Assembly: GCF_003584565.2 (NCBI RefSeq) | Contig: NZ_CP031010.1 | Span: 3,410,001-3,474,000 of the forward strand | Direction of reading: 5' to 3' | Origin: Alteromonas sp. RKMC-009 | GTDB lineage: Bacteria; Pseudomonadota; Gammaproteobacteria; Enterobacterales; Alteromonadaceae | Length of the DNA: 64,000 bases | The notes under the pieces: generated by a model | What the model was told of the DNA's origin: nothing | Database searches by the model: none | The model's input: only the letters and a program-made list of their open reading frames with translations | Position numbers and translations under genes: made by a program | Shown here: piece by piece, positions 8,682-17,332 of the stretch | How positions within the stretch are numbered: position 1 is the stretch's first letter | Layout: every line of letters starts with the position of its first letter

Positions 8682-9717
8682 CGGGTGATAGATGATCAAC
8701 TGCCTGTTGGTGGTATTCTAAAGTCGCCAAACAATTAGAGTATTACCATGAGTTACAAGCAGTTGATCGAGGGACAACGATACCAGATTGAGGCCTACTT
8801 ACGCGAGGGTTTCAGTTACAGGGAGATCGGAAAACGTCTGAGCGTGAGTCACAGCACAATCAGTCGGGAAGTAAATCGCAATAGAATTCGGGATAACCAC
8901 TATTTGCCGGAAGTGGCTCAGGCGAAGGCATTGAAGCGACGTAGCCAAGCCGCAAAGTTCAGGATGTCTGAACTGACGATTACCTTTGTTGAGTTCGGGC
9001 TGAACGAAAAATGGAGCCCTGAGCAAATTGCTGGTGTAGGTAAAATCATCGGTCATCATGTCAGTCACGAATGGATTTATCGCTACGTCCAGCGTGATAA
9101 ATTGAGTGGCGGTAGGTTGTACAAACAGCTGCGCCAGAGTCACAGAAGGTATCGTAAAGGTGACCGTGCGAAGCGGATAATTATTCCGAATCGCGTTGGC
9201 ATTGAGCATCGTCCCGCTATTGTGAACAAGAAAAAACGGTTCGGTGACTGGGAAGCTGACACGGTTCTGGGCAAGCAAGGAACGGGCGCGATTGTTAGTC
9301 TAGTCGAGCGCAAAAGTAAGCTATACCTGATACGCAAAGTGCCAGCGAAAAGCGCAGCAGACGTGGCCCGAGCCATAGTTGGCATGCTGTGGAAATATCG
9401 AGGTCATGTCCGAACAATCACAGCGGACAACGGCAGCGAATTCTGTGACCACGAGCTGGTCGCTGAGAAGCTCAAAACCAATATCTACTTCGCGAATCCG
9501 TACTCATCCTGGGAACGCGGACTGAATGAGAACTTCAACGGTTTACTGCGCCAGTACATCAGGAAAGGCACCGATTTACGGACGGTATCGGATAGGCAAA
9601 TTAGTGAAATAGAGCGGGCATTAAATGCCAGACCGAGAAAGAGCCTCGGCTTCAGGCAACCTGTTGCGGTATTCAATGAATTACGCAAGGCTGCCTAATT
9701 TAGCGAGTGGTGCACTT
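8661..9717. mobile_element. IS30-family insertion sequence splitting the STAND gene
   Basis: The element is about 1057 bp and encodes one transposase. The ends are 13-bp perfect inverted repeats, AAGTGCACCACTC at 8661-8673 and its complement at 9705-9717, with only patchy similarity further inside. The left repeat supplies the last six codons and stop of the upstream NTPase frame; the right repeat supplies the first GTG of the downstream frame. No 2-4 bp target duplication is visible (left flank GATAAT, right flank CGGAGT). Confidence 0.85.
8748..9698 (+). CDS. IS30-family transposase
   Basis: The product is 316 residues. The N-terminal helix-turn-helix, GFSYREIGKRLSVSHSTIS (about residues 20-38), is the typical IS30 DNA-binding segment. 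The DDE catalytic core is complete: first Asp in FGDWEADTVLG, second in TITADNGSEF, and the Glu in NENFNGLLRQYIRKGTDL, the hallmark IS30 C-terminal motif. It ends with the usual RPRKSLGFRQP segment. Nothing suggests inactivation, so the element may be mobile. It is the only gene of the element and its stop lies 19 nt from the right end. It is far richer in G and C than the island genes it interrupts, which points to separate, later acquisition. Confidence 0.95.
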   Translation: MSYKQLIEGQRYQIEAYLREGFSYREIGKRLSVSHSTISREVNRNRIRDNHYLPEVAQAKALKRRSQAAKFRMSELTITFVEFGLNEKWSPEQIAGVGKIIGHHVSHEWIYRYVQRDKLSGGRLYKQLRQSHRRYRKGDRAKRIIIPNRVGIEHRPAIVNKKKRFGDWEADTVLGKQGTGAIVSLVERKSKLYLIRKVPAKSAADVARAIVGMLWKYRGHVRTITADNGSEFCDHELVAEKLKTNIYFANPYSSWERGLNENFNGLLRQYIRKGTDLRTVSDRQISEIERALNARPRKSLGFRQPVAVFNELRKAA

Positions 9718-11008
9718 CGGAGTTGAATTCGCGGCTAATGAAAAAGACAAATTAGATACGGTAGGTGTTAGTACATTTAATAAGAATATACATAAAGAAA
9801 CCAATAAATTTGAAAAAGCTAACATTTCTAATATTGATAAAGAGTTACCCGACCTATCATTTTTTCTAGACTTCCAAGAATACTGGATAAAGCCACTAGC
9901 AAATGTGTTTAATATATCTGTTAAAGAATTAAAACAGACAGCGATAAACATAGTAGTTAATGAATGGGGAGTTACTTTAAGCGAAAGGTTTATTAAAGAT
10001 CCACGACCTCATGGTCATAAAGAAACACATGCAAGTCACAGCTCTATACCGTCGACTCAGCCTTATGATTTTTACTTGGGGTATCACGTCATTTTCACAA
10101 TGGCATCAAGGTTACTCAAAAGCCACCCTGTAGTTGAAGGTAAATATGACTGGGAAGATGATCTTTGGGCTGACTGGATTTCTGACCACCTTTTATCGAT
10201 GGATAATGGCTATCTTTTGGCAGACCTCAGAGATCCAGCACCTTTAGTAAGAAGGGAGTGGCTTAGCAAAAAAATTACTGACTCATGGAGATGGGAAATT
10301 GAATATAGTGACTTTCTCGAAGGACTACTATTAAGTAAAGGTGGCAGAACATTTTTATGTGTGACAGGTTCTTGGTCTGACAATGATGGTAGAGGCAACA
10401 ACGAAACTTACAGCGTCTCCAGCGCACTAGTATCCGTTAACAATTCAGCCTCCTTGTTAAAAGCTCTAGTTTCATGCAGAAATCCTCACGATTACAAATT
10501 ACCTTCCTATAACGAGGAACGCTTCGAATTAGATGATTCCGCTTTCAAATTGAAAGGCTGGTTGCTTGAACCTGACGAGTATAAAAAACTGGATGAAATA
10601 GATCCTTACGCTGCTGAGCTAAAGTTTCCAATTCGAAGAATTAGTAAAGAACATGAAGAGTTACTCGATTTGCATTATTCCTTACTTTCTAGAACATACT
10701 TGGATGATAAGGGAAATTCTCAGGGGTTCTCTGAAACATGGACCGATACACGCAGTAATGACCGTTATAGTGACAACATAATTCGCGACGGTAGTAGGCT
10801 TTATCTGTCTTTAGATATATTAAAGCATTTATGCGTTAAAACTAAATTATCACTAATTTTGGAAGTATCAATTAGCCGCCAAAGCTCAACTCACGATAAG
10901 GATGTGCCAGACGATGTCAAATACCCGGGACCATATTGTAACTTGTATACTCTCTCAAAAGATGGAGTCATCAGAGATTACCAATCAAGAAGTTATCAAC
11001 TTAGGTAA
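9707..11008 (+). CDS. C-terminal part of the STAND NTPase, separated by IS30 (gene fragment)
   Basis: This is an open frame of 433 residues whose first codons (GTG GTG CAC TT) lie in the IS30 right end, so its present start is not native. From about 9719 it reads as island DNA and encodes a soluble mixed alpha/beta region. Striking stretches are YDFYLGYHVIFTMASRLL, WADWISDHLL and LADLRDPAPLVRREW. I recall closely similar runs (a YxSYHAM-like helix, then LADRRDPxPL) at the C-terminus of very large bacterial STAND ATPases, and the upstream gene lacks such an end. The intact protein would have been about 2,100 residues. The two parts are in different frames, so simple IS removal would not rejoin them exactly. 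It is unlikely to be functional alone. Confidence 0.7.
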   Translation: MVHFGVEFAANEKDKLDTVGVSTFNKNIHKETNKFEKANISNIDKELPDLSFFLDFQEYWIKPLANVFNISVKELKQTAINIVVNEWGVTLSERFIKDPRPHGHKETHASHSSIPSTQPYDFYLGYHVIFTMASRLLKSHPVVEGKYDWEDDLWADWISDHLLSMDNGYLLADLRDPAPLVRREWLSKKITDSWRWEIEYSDFLEGLLLSKGGRTFLCVTGSWSDNDGRGNNETYSVSSALVSVNNSASLLKALVSCRNPHDYKLPSYNEERFELDDSAFKLKGWLLEPDEYKKLDEIDPYAAELKFPIRRISKEHEELLDLHYSLLSRTYLDDKGNSQGFSETWTDTRSNDRYSDNIIRDGSRLYLSLDILKHLCVKTKLSLILEVSISRQSSTHDKDVPDDVKYPGPYCNLYTLSKDGVIRDYQSRSYQLR

Positions 11009-11633
11009 AGCTATCATCACTGAGCTAGGCATGATAATTGATTGTAATACTCCAGCCCGCTGGTTAGTACATTATATTGCTGAAAATATTTACAATTCAG
11101 AAAACTGTCAAGGTGAAGAAAAGGAGGAAGCTGAAAGGAAATGTGTAGATGCAATTTTTAAGCTTTGGCATCATCGCTCTGAGCTCCCTAGAGGTATTAA
11201 CCCATTTAGCGAATTTGACTCTGTTTTCAGAGGCCTTTCAAGGTTAGATAACTCGTCTCAAAAACCATACTTCAATGAATTTTCACAATTTGATCATCAG
11301 ATAGCTCCTGAAGAAACAGCTGAAAGCAAACAATGGGTTGATATAGCCATTTCTATCGATAAAGCAGCAAAAGAGTTAGTTTCAGAAAGCTTTAACTCGG
11401 CTGCTGCCTTAGCTATTACAGAGAAGTCCAGGAAGATATTAAAGCTAGCACCTGAAGGTTCAGGTGAAGATATCAGGATAATGCTCAGTTTTATTTCTGA
11501 TGAAGAAGCTAATTCAAAAGAAAATGAAATAAAAGCGATTCAATCAAAAATAGAAAAAGTTAAAGCACTAAAATCTATTTGCGATGTGTTTATAGAAAAA
11601 TACCAAAACCATATTGCCCAAATAGATAATTAA
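10962..11633 (+). CDS. Conserved companion protein of the STAND NTPase, unknown function
   Basis: I place the start at the ATG at 10962, giving 223 residues and a 47-nt overlap with the preceding frame in another phase; an earlier in-frame start at 10902 would overlap by 107 nt. The N-terminal half has the run PARWLVHYIAE, then an acidic helix, then IFKLWHHRSELPRGINPF. The C-terminal quarter (from about residue 170) is a probable coiled coil rich in Lys and Glu. I recall similar ARWxAHYxAE and LWxHRxxLP runs in small genes that follow giant STAND ATPase genes, but cannot name a family. Tight overlap implies translational coupling with the NTPase C-terminal part, so it probably belongs to the same system. 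Confidence 0.6.
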   Translation: MESSEITNQEVINLGKAIITELGMIIDCNTPARWLVHYIAENIYNSENCQGEEKEEAERKCVDAIFKLWHHRSELPRGINPFSEFDSVFRGLSRLDNSSQKPYFNEFSQFDHQIAPEETAESKQWVDIAISIDKAAKELVSESFNSAAALAITEKSRKILKLAPEGSGEDIRIMLSFISDEEANSKENEIKAIQSKIEKVKALKSICDVFIEKYQNHIAQIDN

Positions 11634-11664
11634 AAAAAGCGAACCATCGATGGTTCGCTTTTTT
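11633..11664 (+). terminator. Rho-independent terminator closing the island operon
   Basis: A perfect palindrome, AGCGAACCATC / GATGGTTCGCT, is flanked by an A-run at its left and six T at its right. It starts at the stop codon of the companion protein gene. The flanking A and T runs let it work in both directions, so it may also end gcvP transcription arriving on the minus strand. Confidence 0.85.
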
Positions 11665-11675
11665 CTTCTTTATGA

Positions 11676-11731
11676 GTTCACAATCTTAATTGCATTCACA
11701 TTTTCAATTGTAGCGTTCACAAACTTAATTG
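11676..11731. repeat. Three imperfect 17-bp direct repeats at the island right edge
   Basis: Copies are GTTCACAATCTTAATTG (11676-11692), ATTCACATTTTCAATTG (11694-11710) and GTTCACAAACTTAATTG (11715-11731). The outer two differ at one position. Start-to-start spacings are 18 and 21 bp, about two helical turns, like the multiple transposase-binding sites inside ends of IS21- or Tn7/Tn5053-type elements. The array lies between the terminator and the gcvP stop codon. I did not find a clear inverted counterpart at the left edge. Confidence 0.6.
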
Positions 11732-11747
11732 TTGATCGCCAGAAACC

Positions 11748-14645
11748 TCACTCCTCAATATAGCTCTCAATACTTGGGCAAGAGCATATCAAGTTGCGGT
11801 CGCCGTATACGTCGTCGATACGGTTTACGCTTGGCCAGAACTTGTTGCGGGCAACAGACTCAACAGGGTAAGCGGCGATCTGACGGTCGTAGCTGCGGGT
11901 CCAGTCGCTGTCGCAGATGTCGGCCAGCGTGTGGGGTGCGTTGTGCAGCGGGTTGTCTGTGGCATCCCACTCGCCGCTTTCCACTTTGGCGATTTCGTTG
12001 CGAATGCTGACCATTGCTTCAATGAAGCGGTCCAGCTCGTACTTGGCTTCAGATTCCGTTGGCTCGATCATCAGCGTGCCGGCAACCGGGAAGCTCATAG
12101 TCGGTGCGTGGAAACCGTAGTCGTTAAGACGCTTGGCGATGTCCATTTCAGTCACACCAGACGCTTCTTTAAGCTGACGCAAGTCGATAATACATTCGTG
12201 GGCAACACGACCGTTACGGCCTTTGTACAGTACCGGGTAATGGCCTTCCAGCGCCTTCGCCACGTAGTTAGCATTTAAGATGGCCACTTCCGTCGCTTTA
12301 CGTAAACCTTCCGAGCCCATCATTTTGATGTACATGTAGCTGATTGGCAGAATAGATGCACTGCCCCATGGCGCGGCTGATACTGCTCCACAATCTTTAC
12401 CTGTACCTTCAATGTTTACCACTGCGTGGTTTGGCAGGAAAGGCGCAAGGTGTGATTTCACACCAATTGGTCCCATACCCGGGCCGCCGCCACCGTGAGG
12501 AATACAGAAGGTTTTATGAAGGTTCAGGTGCGATACATCTGAGCCGATGAAGCCCGGTGACGTAACGCCTACCTGTGCGTTCATGTTGGCACCGTCCATG
12601 TAAACCTGACCGCCGTACTGGTGCACGATGTCGCAGATTTCACGGATAGTTTCTTCGTAAACACCGTGGGTAGACGGATAGGTGATCATGGCACAAGAAA
12701 GGTTATCACCCACTTCTTCTGCTTTCTTACGCAAGTCAGCTAAATCAACGTTACCGTTCTTATCACACGCCACAACAACCACGTTCAGGCTGACCATTTG
12801 TGCAGACGCCGGGTTTGTACCGTGCGCTGAACTTGGGATCAGGCACACATTACGGTGACCTTCGCCACGGCTTTCGTGGTAGCGCTGAATCGCCAGCAAT
12901 CCGGCATATTCACCCTGTGCACCGGAGTTAGGCTGCATAGATAATGCGTCGTAACCGGTGATGTTGATCAGCCACTCGCTCAGCTCACCAATCATTTCCT
13001 GATAACCGGAAGCCTGGTCCACAGGCGCGAACGGGTGAAGCTGACCGAACTCAGGCCAGGTGACCGGAATCATTTCGGCTGTCGCGTTCAGTTTCATGGT
13101 GCATGAACCCAATGAAATCATTGAGTGGTTCAGTGCTAAATCTTTGTTTTCCAGTGACTTGATGTAACGCAGCATCTCAGTTTCTGAGTGATACGAGTTA
13201 AATACTTCATGAGTCAGGAAATCAGACGTACGTACCAGATCAGCAGGAATAGACTGGCTGCCCTGTGTGGTAACTTCAGCGTCCAGACCATCCACAGTTA
13301 AACCGTGATCGCCACCCAGCAGTACATCGAACAGGCCGGCAATATCCGCACGGGTGGTGGTTTCATCTAACGACACACCTACAGCGCCTTCAAGGTCGGC
13401 ACGCAGGTTCAGTCCGCGGGCGTAAGCCGCTTCAAGCACTTCAGCTTTGTTATCCACCATTACTGTCAGCGTATCGAAGAAAGTGCTGTGCTTCAGCGCA
13501 ACGCCTTTTTGCGTTAAGCCGGTTGCCAGAATATCGGCGAATCGGTGAATGCGGTTAGCGATGGTTTTCAGGCCTTCAGGACCATGATAAACGGCGTAGA
13601 AAGACGCCATGTTGGCCAGCAGCACCTGTGCAGTACAGATGTTAGAGTTTGCCTTTTCACGACGGATATGCTGTTCGCGGGTTTGCAGCGCCATGCGCAG
13701 TGCAGGACGGCCACGAGTGTCTTTACTTACACCAATGATACGGCCGGGTAATGAACGTTTGTAGGCATCACGGGTAGCGAAGAAGGCAGCGTGAGGACCA
13801 CCGTACCCCATCGGTACACCGAAGCGCTGTGCACTGCCCAGTGCCACATCAGCACCCAGCTCGCCCGGCGATTTCAGCATTACCAGGCTCATCAGGTCGG
13901 CAGCTACCGCTACGATACCTTTTTTCGCCTGAACAGCAGCGATGATGTCGCTGATGTCTTTTACTTCACCGGTGGTCGTCGGGTATTGCAACAGCGCACC
14001 GAACACATCGTGCTCTGCGGCTTCTTCTGCAGGACCGGTAACGATACCGAAACCAAACATTTCAGCGCGGGTTTCTACCACGTCTTTGGTTTGCGGGTGC
14101 ACATCATCAGCGATAAAGAACAGGTTCGCCTTTTTGTTTTTCGAAACACGCTTGGCCAGTGCCATAGCTTCTGCGGCCGCTGTGCCTTCGTCCAGCAATG
14201 AGGCTGAGGCCAGTTCCAGACCGGTCAAATCGATTGTGACCTGCTGGAAGTTCAGAATGGCTTCAAGACGACCCTGGGCGATTTCAGGTTGATACGGCGT
14301 GTATGCCGTGTACCAGCCCGGATTTTCCAGCACGTTACGCAGAATAACGTTCGGTACGTGGGTGTCGTAATAACCCATACCGATGAAAGAGCGGTTGATT
14401 TTGTTTTTAGAAGCCACGGCTTTCAGTGCAGCCAGTGCATCAACTTCTGTCTCGCCACCACCTACTTCAATGGGTTTATCCAGTTGAATAGCTGCCGGTA
14501 CAGTTTGTGCCATCAGATCATCCAGTGAGTCAGCGCCCACAGATGCCAGCATGGCTTGAATTTCTTCTTCACCCGGGCCGACGTGGCGGCGGATAAAGGC
14601 ATTTTTTTGCTCTAACTGAGCCAAAGTAAGGGATGAATTCGACAT
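11748..14645 (-). CDS. gcvP: Glycine dehydrogenase (aminomethyl-transferring), glycine cleavage P protein
   Basis: The product is 965 residues from the ATG at 14645, as expected for the single-chain P protein (E. coli 957). It decarboxylates glycine using pyridoxal phosphate and passes the aminomethyl group to the lipoyl arm of GcvH. The PLP lysine is in [18 protein letters not shown], followed by the glycine-rich loop typical of the C-terminal half, and the N-terminal half has the parallel homologous fold ([11 protein letters not shown] region). A longer frame to a TTG at 14666 has no support. It is the last gene of gcvT-gcvH-gcvP. The C-terminus ends [11 protein letters not shown] right beside the accessory island, so the final residues may have been affected by that insertion. 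Confidence 0.95.
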   Translation of the reverse strand: MSNSSLTLAQLEQKNAFIRRHVGPGEEEIQAMLASVGADSLDDLMAQTVPAAIQLDKPIEVGGGETEVDALAALKAVASKNKINRSFIGMGYYDTHVPNVILRNVLENPGWYTAYTPYQPEIAQGRLEAILNFQQVTIDLTGLELASASLLDEGTAAAEAMALAKRVSKNKKANLFFIADDVHPQTKDVVETRAEMFGFGIVTGPAEEAAEHDVFGALLQYPTTTGEVKDISDIIAAVQAKKGIVAVAADLMSLVMLKSPGELGADVALGSAQRFGVPMGYGGPHAAFFATRDAYKRSLPGRIIGVSKDTRGRPALRMALQTREQHIRREKANSNICTAQVLLANMASFYAVYHGPEGLKTIANRIHRFADILATGLTQKGVALKHSTFFDTLTVMVDNKAEVLEAAYARGLNLRADLEGAVGVSLDETTTRADIAGLFDVLLGGDHGLTVDGLDAEVTTQGSQSIPADLVRTSDFLTHEVFNSYHSETEMLRYIKSLENKDLALNHSMISLGSCTMKLNATAEMIPVTWPEFGQLHPFAPVDQASGYQEMIGELSEWLINITGYDALSMQPNSGAQGEYAGLLAIQRYHESRGEGHRNVCLIPSSAHGTNPASAQMVSLNVVVVACDKNGNVDLADLRKKAEEVGDNLSCAMITYPSTHGVYEETIREICDIVHQYGGQVYMDGANMNAQVGVTSPGFIGSDVSHLNLHKTFCIPHGGGGPGMGPIGVKSHLAPFLPNHAVVNIEGTGKDCGAVSAAPWGSASILPISYMYIKMMGSEGLRKATEVAILNANYVAKALEGHYPVLYKGRNGRVAHECIIDLRQLKEASGVTEMDIAKRLNDYGFHAPTMSFPVAGTLMIEPTESEAKYELDRFIEAMVSIRNEIAKVESGEWDATDNPLHNAPHTLADICDSDWTRSYDRQIAAYPVESVARNKFWPSVNRIDDVYGDRNLICSCPSIESYIEE

Positions 14646-14680
14646 AGTTTTGTTAAGCACTTGCAATGGGTTATAAAAAC

Positions 14681-14705
14681 AAAAGGGGCCTAAATTGCCC
14701 CTTTA
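14681..14705 (-). terminator. Hairpin with T-rich tail between gcvH and gcvP
   Basis: Read on the minus strand the sequence is AAAGGGGC, a 7-nt loop, GCCCCTTT, then TTGTTTTT. This is a good intrinsic terminator placed after gcvH and before gcvP. It probably acts as a partial terminator or RNA end point that lowers gcvP relative to gcvT and gcvH. Confidence 0.55.
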
Positions 14706-14734
14706 AGCCTTTCGGATGTTGGCTCTGTAACGAA

Positions 14735-15124
14735 TTAGTCTTCGTCGATGCTGTTTTCGTAGCCTTCTGCGTCCAGCAGACCTTCAGCTTCAGCAGGATC
14801 ATCCGCTTTAATCTTGAATAACCAGCCGTCTCCGTACGGGTCGCTGTTTACCAGCTCAGGAGAGTCTTCCAGCGCATCGTTAATCGCAACGATTTCGCCG
14901 CTGATTGGCGCATATACATCAGATGCAGCTTTAACAGACTCAGCGACACATACGTCGTCGCCGGTACTTACCGCGTCGCCCACATCAGGCAAATCAACAA
15001 ATACCATGTCACCCAGTAAGTCCTGAGCGTGCTCAGAAATACCTACAGTGAAAACACCATCGCCTTCAGGACGAACCCACTCGTGAGTTGATGCATAACG
15101 TAAATCGGTTGGGATATTGCTCAT
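14735..15124 (-). CDS. gcvH: Glycine cleavage system H protein
   Basis: The product is 129 residues, the family's usual length. It is the lipoyl carrier that shuttles the aminomethyl group and electrons between the P, T and L proteins. The lipoylation site is Lys65 in [14 protein letters not shown], with the canonical ES(V/T)K context, and the N-terminal THEWVR segment is intact. It lies between gcvT and gcvP on the minus strand. The dihydrolipoyl dehydrogenase partner is probably LpdA, encoded at 42151-43569 in this window. Confidence 0.97.
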   Translation of the reverse strand: MSNIPTDLRYASTHEWVRPEGDGVFTVGISEHAQDLLGDMVFVDLPDVGDAVSTGDDVCVAESVKAASDVYAPISGEIVAINDALEDSPELVNSDPYGDGWLFKIKADDPAEAEGLLDAEGYENSIDED

Positions 15125-15156
15125 AATAAGTTCCTGATTATTCCTTGATGTTGGGA

Positions 15157-16236
15157 TTACAATACACTTTTACCATTGCGTACAAAGCTGGGCTTAACCA
15201 CATTTACTGTAACCCACTTTTTACGCATTTCCACCTCTACAGTTTCACCTGTATTGGCAGGTACCCGGGCCAGTGCAACGGAATGCCCTAATGTTGGTGA
15301 GAAGGTGCCTGAAGTGATCACACCCTCTCCTGATTCTGAACGCACTTTTAAACCGTGACGTAACACGCCTTTCTCGGTCATTACCAGGCCGACAAGTTTG
15401 TCAGTACCGGCTTCTTTTTGTGCCTCTAGTGCTTTGCGGCCGACGAAATCACGGTCTGCCGGTTCCCATGTAATGGTCCAGCCCATGTTGGCAGCCAGCG
15501 GAGAAACGGTTTCATCCATATCCTGACCGTACAGGTTCATACCGGCTTCTAAACGCAGCGTGTCACGTGCACCTAAGCCACACGGTTTAACACCTGCATC
15601 CAGTAAGTCCTGCCAGAACTGCCCTGCCTGCGCGGCGGGAACCATAATTTCGTAGCCTGCTTCACCGGTGTAGCCCGTGGTAGCTATGAATAAATCTTCC
15701 GCCTGTACGCCGAAGAACGTCTTCATGCCGGCAACTGCTTCTTTCTGAGCAGCGCTGAACAGCGTAGCGGCTTTTTCTTTCGCATTCGGGCCCTGAACGG
15801 CAATCATCGCGAAATCCGGCTTTTCAGTGATGGTGACATCAAAACCGCTGGCTTTGTCTTTCAGCCAGTTCATGTCTTTTTCGCGGGTGGCAGAGTTCAC
15901 CACCAGGCGATAGTTAGTTTCGTCAAAGAAGTACACGATAAGATCATCAACCACACCGCCTTCTTCGTTCAGCATGCCGCTGTAAAGCGCCTTACCTTTA
16001 ACCTGTAACTTGGCTACGTCGTTGGCTAGCAGGTAGCGCAGATAATCTTTCGCCTGCGCGCCTGTTACATCAACAATGGTCATGTGAGACACATCGAACA
16101 TACCGGCGTCTTTACGCACCGCGTGATGCTCTTCGATTTGTGAACCGTAATTAATTGGCATATCCCAGCCGAAGAAATCGACCATTTTTGCGCCAGCTTC
16201 AAGGTGCTTAGCGTGTAATGCGGTGGTATTCGTCAT
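15157..16236 (-). CDS. gcvT: Aminomethyltransferase, glycine cleavage T protein
   Basis: The product is 359 residues from the ATG at 16236 (E. coli 364). It transfers the methylene group from the lipoyl arm to tetrahydrofolate, releasing ammonia. Family landmarks are visible: [21 protein letters not shown] at the start, [22 protein letters not shown], and [20 protein letters not shown], which forms the folate site. An upstream extension of 12 codons exists but lacks homology and has no better ribosome site. First gene of the operon, with a probable promoter about 40 nt upstream and a divergent LysR gene beyond it. Confidence 0.96.
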   Translation of the reverse strand: MTNTTALHAKHLEAGAKMVDFFGWDMPINYGSQIEEHHAVRKDAGMFDVSHMTIVDVTGAQAKDYLRYLLANDVAKLQVKGKALYSGMLNEEGGVVDDLIVYFFDETNYRLVVNSATREKDMNWLKDKASGFDVTITEKPDFAMIAVQGPNAKEKAATLFSAAQKEAVAGMKTFFGVQAEDLFIATTGYTGEAGYEIMVPAAQAGQFWQDLLDAGVKPCGLGARDTLRLEAGMNLYGQDMDETVSPLAANMGWTITWEPADRDFVGRKALEAQKEAGTDKLVGLVMTEKGVLRHGLKVRSESGEGVITSGTFSPTLGHSVALARVPANTGETVEVEMRKKWVTVNVVKPSFVRNGKSVL

Positions 16237-16274
16237 GCGACTTTGTCCGTTTCGATGTGATAAAAACACCACAA

Positions 16275-16304
16275 AGTATAGGGTTACGACAAAAGACCAA
16301 TCAA
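16275..16304 (-). promoter_or_regulatory. Probable sigma-70 promoter of gcvT-gcvH-gcvP
   Basis: On the minus strand there is TTGATT (16304-16299), an 18-nt spacer, and TATACT (16280-16275), about 40 nt before the gcvT start codon. Both boxes are close to consensus. No glycine riboswitch aptamer is apparent in this short leader. Confidence 0.45.
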
Positions 16305-16311
16305 ATTGGAA

Positions 16312-16348
16312 TTTCTTATCCTTACATTTGCAAATATAATATAAGAAA
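16312..16348. promoter_or_regulatory. Inverted repeat between gcvT and the LysR gene, candidate LysR operator
   Basis: TTTCTTAT (16312-16319) and ATAAGAAA (16341-16348) are perfect inverted arms 21 bp apart, just upstream of the LysR gene. A TATAAT lies at 16335-16340 and could be that gene's -10 box. The layout suits an autoregulated LysR site that also faces the gcv promoter. Confidence 0.35.
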
Positions 16349-16375
16349 CTTATATCATCAGCATTTCAAATCATT

Positions 16376-17224
16376 ATGAAGCAGTTGTCGTTAGATAACT
16401 TACGTACTTTCGTGAGTGTAATTGAGCAAGGTGGATATGCTAAAGCAGGCGAATGGCTGGGCCGTTCCCAGCCTGCCATCAGCTTACAAATCAAAAAACT
16501 GGAAGAACAGTTAGACCGGAAATTGTTTACCAAAGTGGGTCAGCGGCACATGCCCAGTAACGATGGCAACTGGCTTTACCCTAAAGCAAAAGAACTGCTT
16601 GAGATGAACGATGCCATTTTCCGCTCGTTAACCCCGGCCCCGTTAAGTGGCCGCCTGCGTCTTGGTATTCCGAATGAATTCGCATCAACACTGTTACCGG
16701 GTTTAATTGGTGAGTTTTCCAAGCGCTACCCGGATGTTTCACTGGAAGTGACCTCATCGCTAAGCCGCGATCTGCTCCATGCTTCAAGGCGCAGTCAGTT
16801 CGATTTAATTCTGGCCCTGGTGAATCCTGATACGGAAGCCGGTGGTGAACTGGTGCTGGAAGACGATATGGTGTGGGTAGGTGATGCCGCCAGACCGCTG
16901 GTAAGCGACCATATTTCCTTAGTGCTTGCTCCGGACGGTTGTATGTACCGCAGCCGGGTTATTGATGAATTAAAGCAGCAAACACGGGTATGGAAAATTA
17001 CCTATACCAATGCTGATTTAGGCGGTCTGGTTGCGGCTATTCAGCAGGGTTTGGGGATCACCGCCCTCGCCCGTTCCAGTATGCCGGAGAATTTAACTAT
17101 CTTAAAAGACAGCCGCCTGCCCCGCCTGGGTAAAGTCAATATTTGCCTGTTCAATCAGGATACCCAGCATCCGGTGGTCAGCCGCACGCTGGCGGAGTTT
17201 ATAAAAAGCAGGCTACAGCGTTAA
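16376..17224 (+). CDS. LysR-family transcriptional regulator, divergent from gcvT
   Basis: The product is 282 residues. The N-terminal winged helix-turn-helix is clear (LDNLRTFVSVIEQGGYAKAG, then SQPAISLQIKKLEEQL), followed by a type 2 periplasmic-binding-like effector domain beginning LRLGIPNEFAS. It is a little shorter than the usual 300 residues. Overall it is more like the LrhA/HexA branch than like GcvA, so it should not be called GcvA on position alone. Being divergent from gcvT-gcvH-gcvP with 139 bp between the start codons, it may regulate that operon, itself, or the small membrane peptide and porin downstream. Confidence 0.8.
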   Translation: MKQLSLDNLRTFVSVIEQGGYAKAGEWLGRSQPAISLQIKKLEEQLDRKLFTKVGQRHMPSNDGNWLYPKAKELLEMNDAIFRSLTPAPLSGRLRLGIPNEFASTLLPGLIGEFSKRYPDVSLEVTSSLSRDLLHASRRSQFDLILALVNPDTEAGGELVLEDDMVWVGDAARPLVSDHISLVLAPDGCMYRSRVIDELKQQTRVWKITYTNADLGGLVAAIQQGLGITALARSSMPENLTILKDSRLPRLGKVNICLFNQDTQHPVVSRTLAEFIKSRLQR

Positions 17225-17332
17225 TCTGTTTCAGATCCGTTCATGAGTTCAGTGGTTCCGGGCTGGCAGTATGCTTAGTATGAAGTGGTTAAAACTTAAC
17301 ATTATTAATCAACCATAGATAAGGATGCCACT

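Larger units (their letters stand above)
2940..11735. other. AT-rich accessory island carrying a STAND NTPase locus
   Basis: From about 2940 to 11735 the DNA is visibly AT-rich and its codon use favours A/T third positions, unlike the GC-balanced genes on both sides (CPBP protease, gcvP). It holds three or four related genes read left to right, an IS30 element, a terminator and a repeat array, and no housekeeping gene. The right edge lies within a few tens of bases of the gcvP stop codon; the left edge falls in or after the small lipoprotein. No integrase or flanking tRNA was found, so how it arrived is unknown. Confidence 0.6.

Noticed and set aside
8527..8730. Minus-strand frame across the NTPase-IS30 junction
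   Set aside because: It is made of antisense NTPase codons and IS end sequence, so it cannot be a native gene.
11676..11731. Repeat array as a CRISPR
   Set aside because: Repeats are imperfect, only 17 bp, with spacers of 1-4 bp and no cas genes.
11729..14528. Plus-strand frames opposite gcvP
   Set aside because: They are antisense shadows of a strongly conserved gene with no protein-like composition or ribosome site.
16237..16375. Glycine riboswitch before gcvT
   Set aside because: The leader is short, shows a promoter close to the start, and no aptamer-like conserved core was seen.
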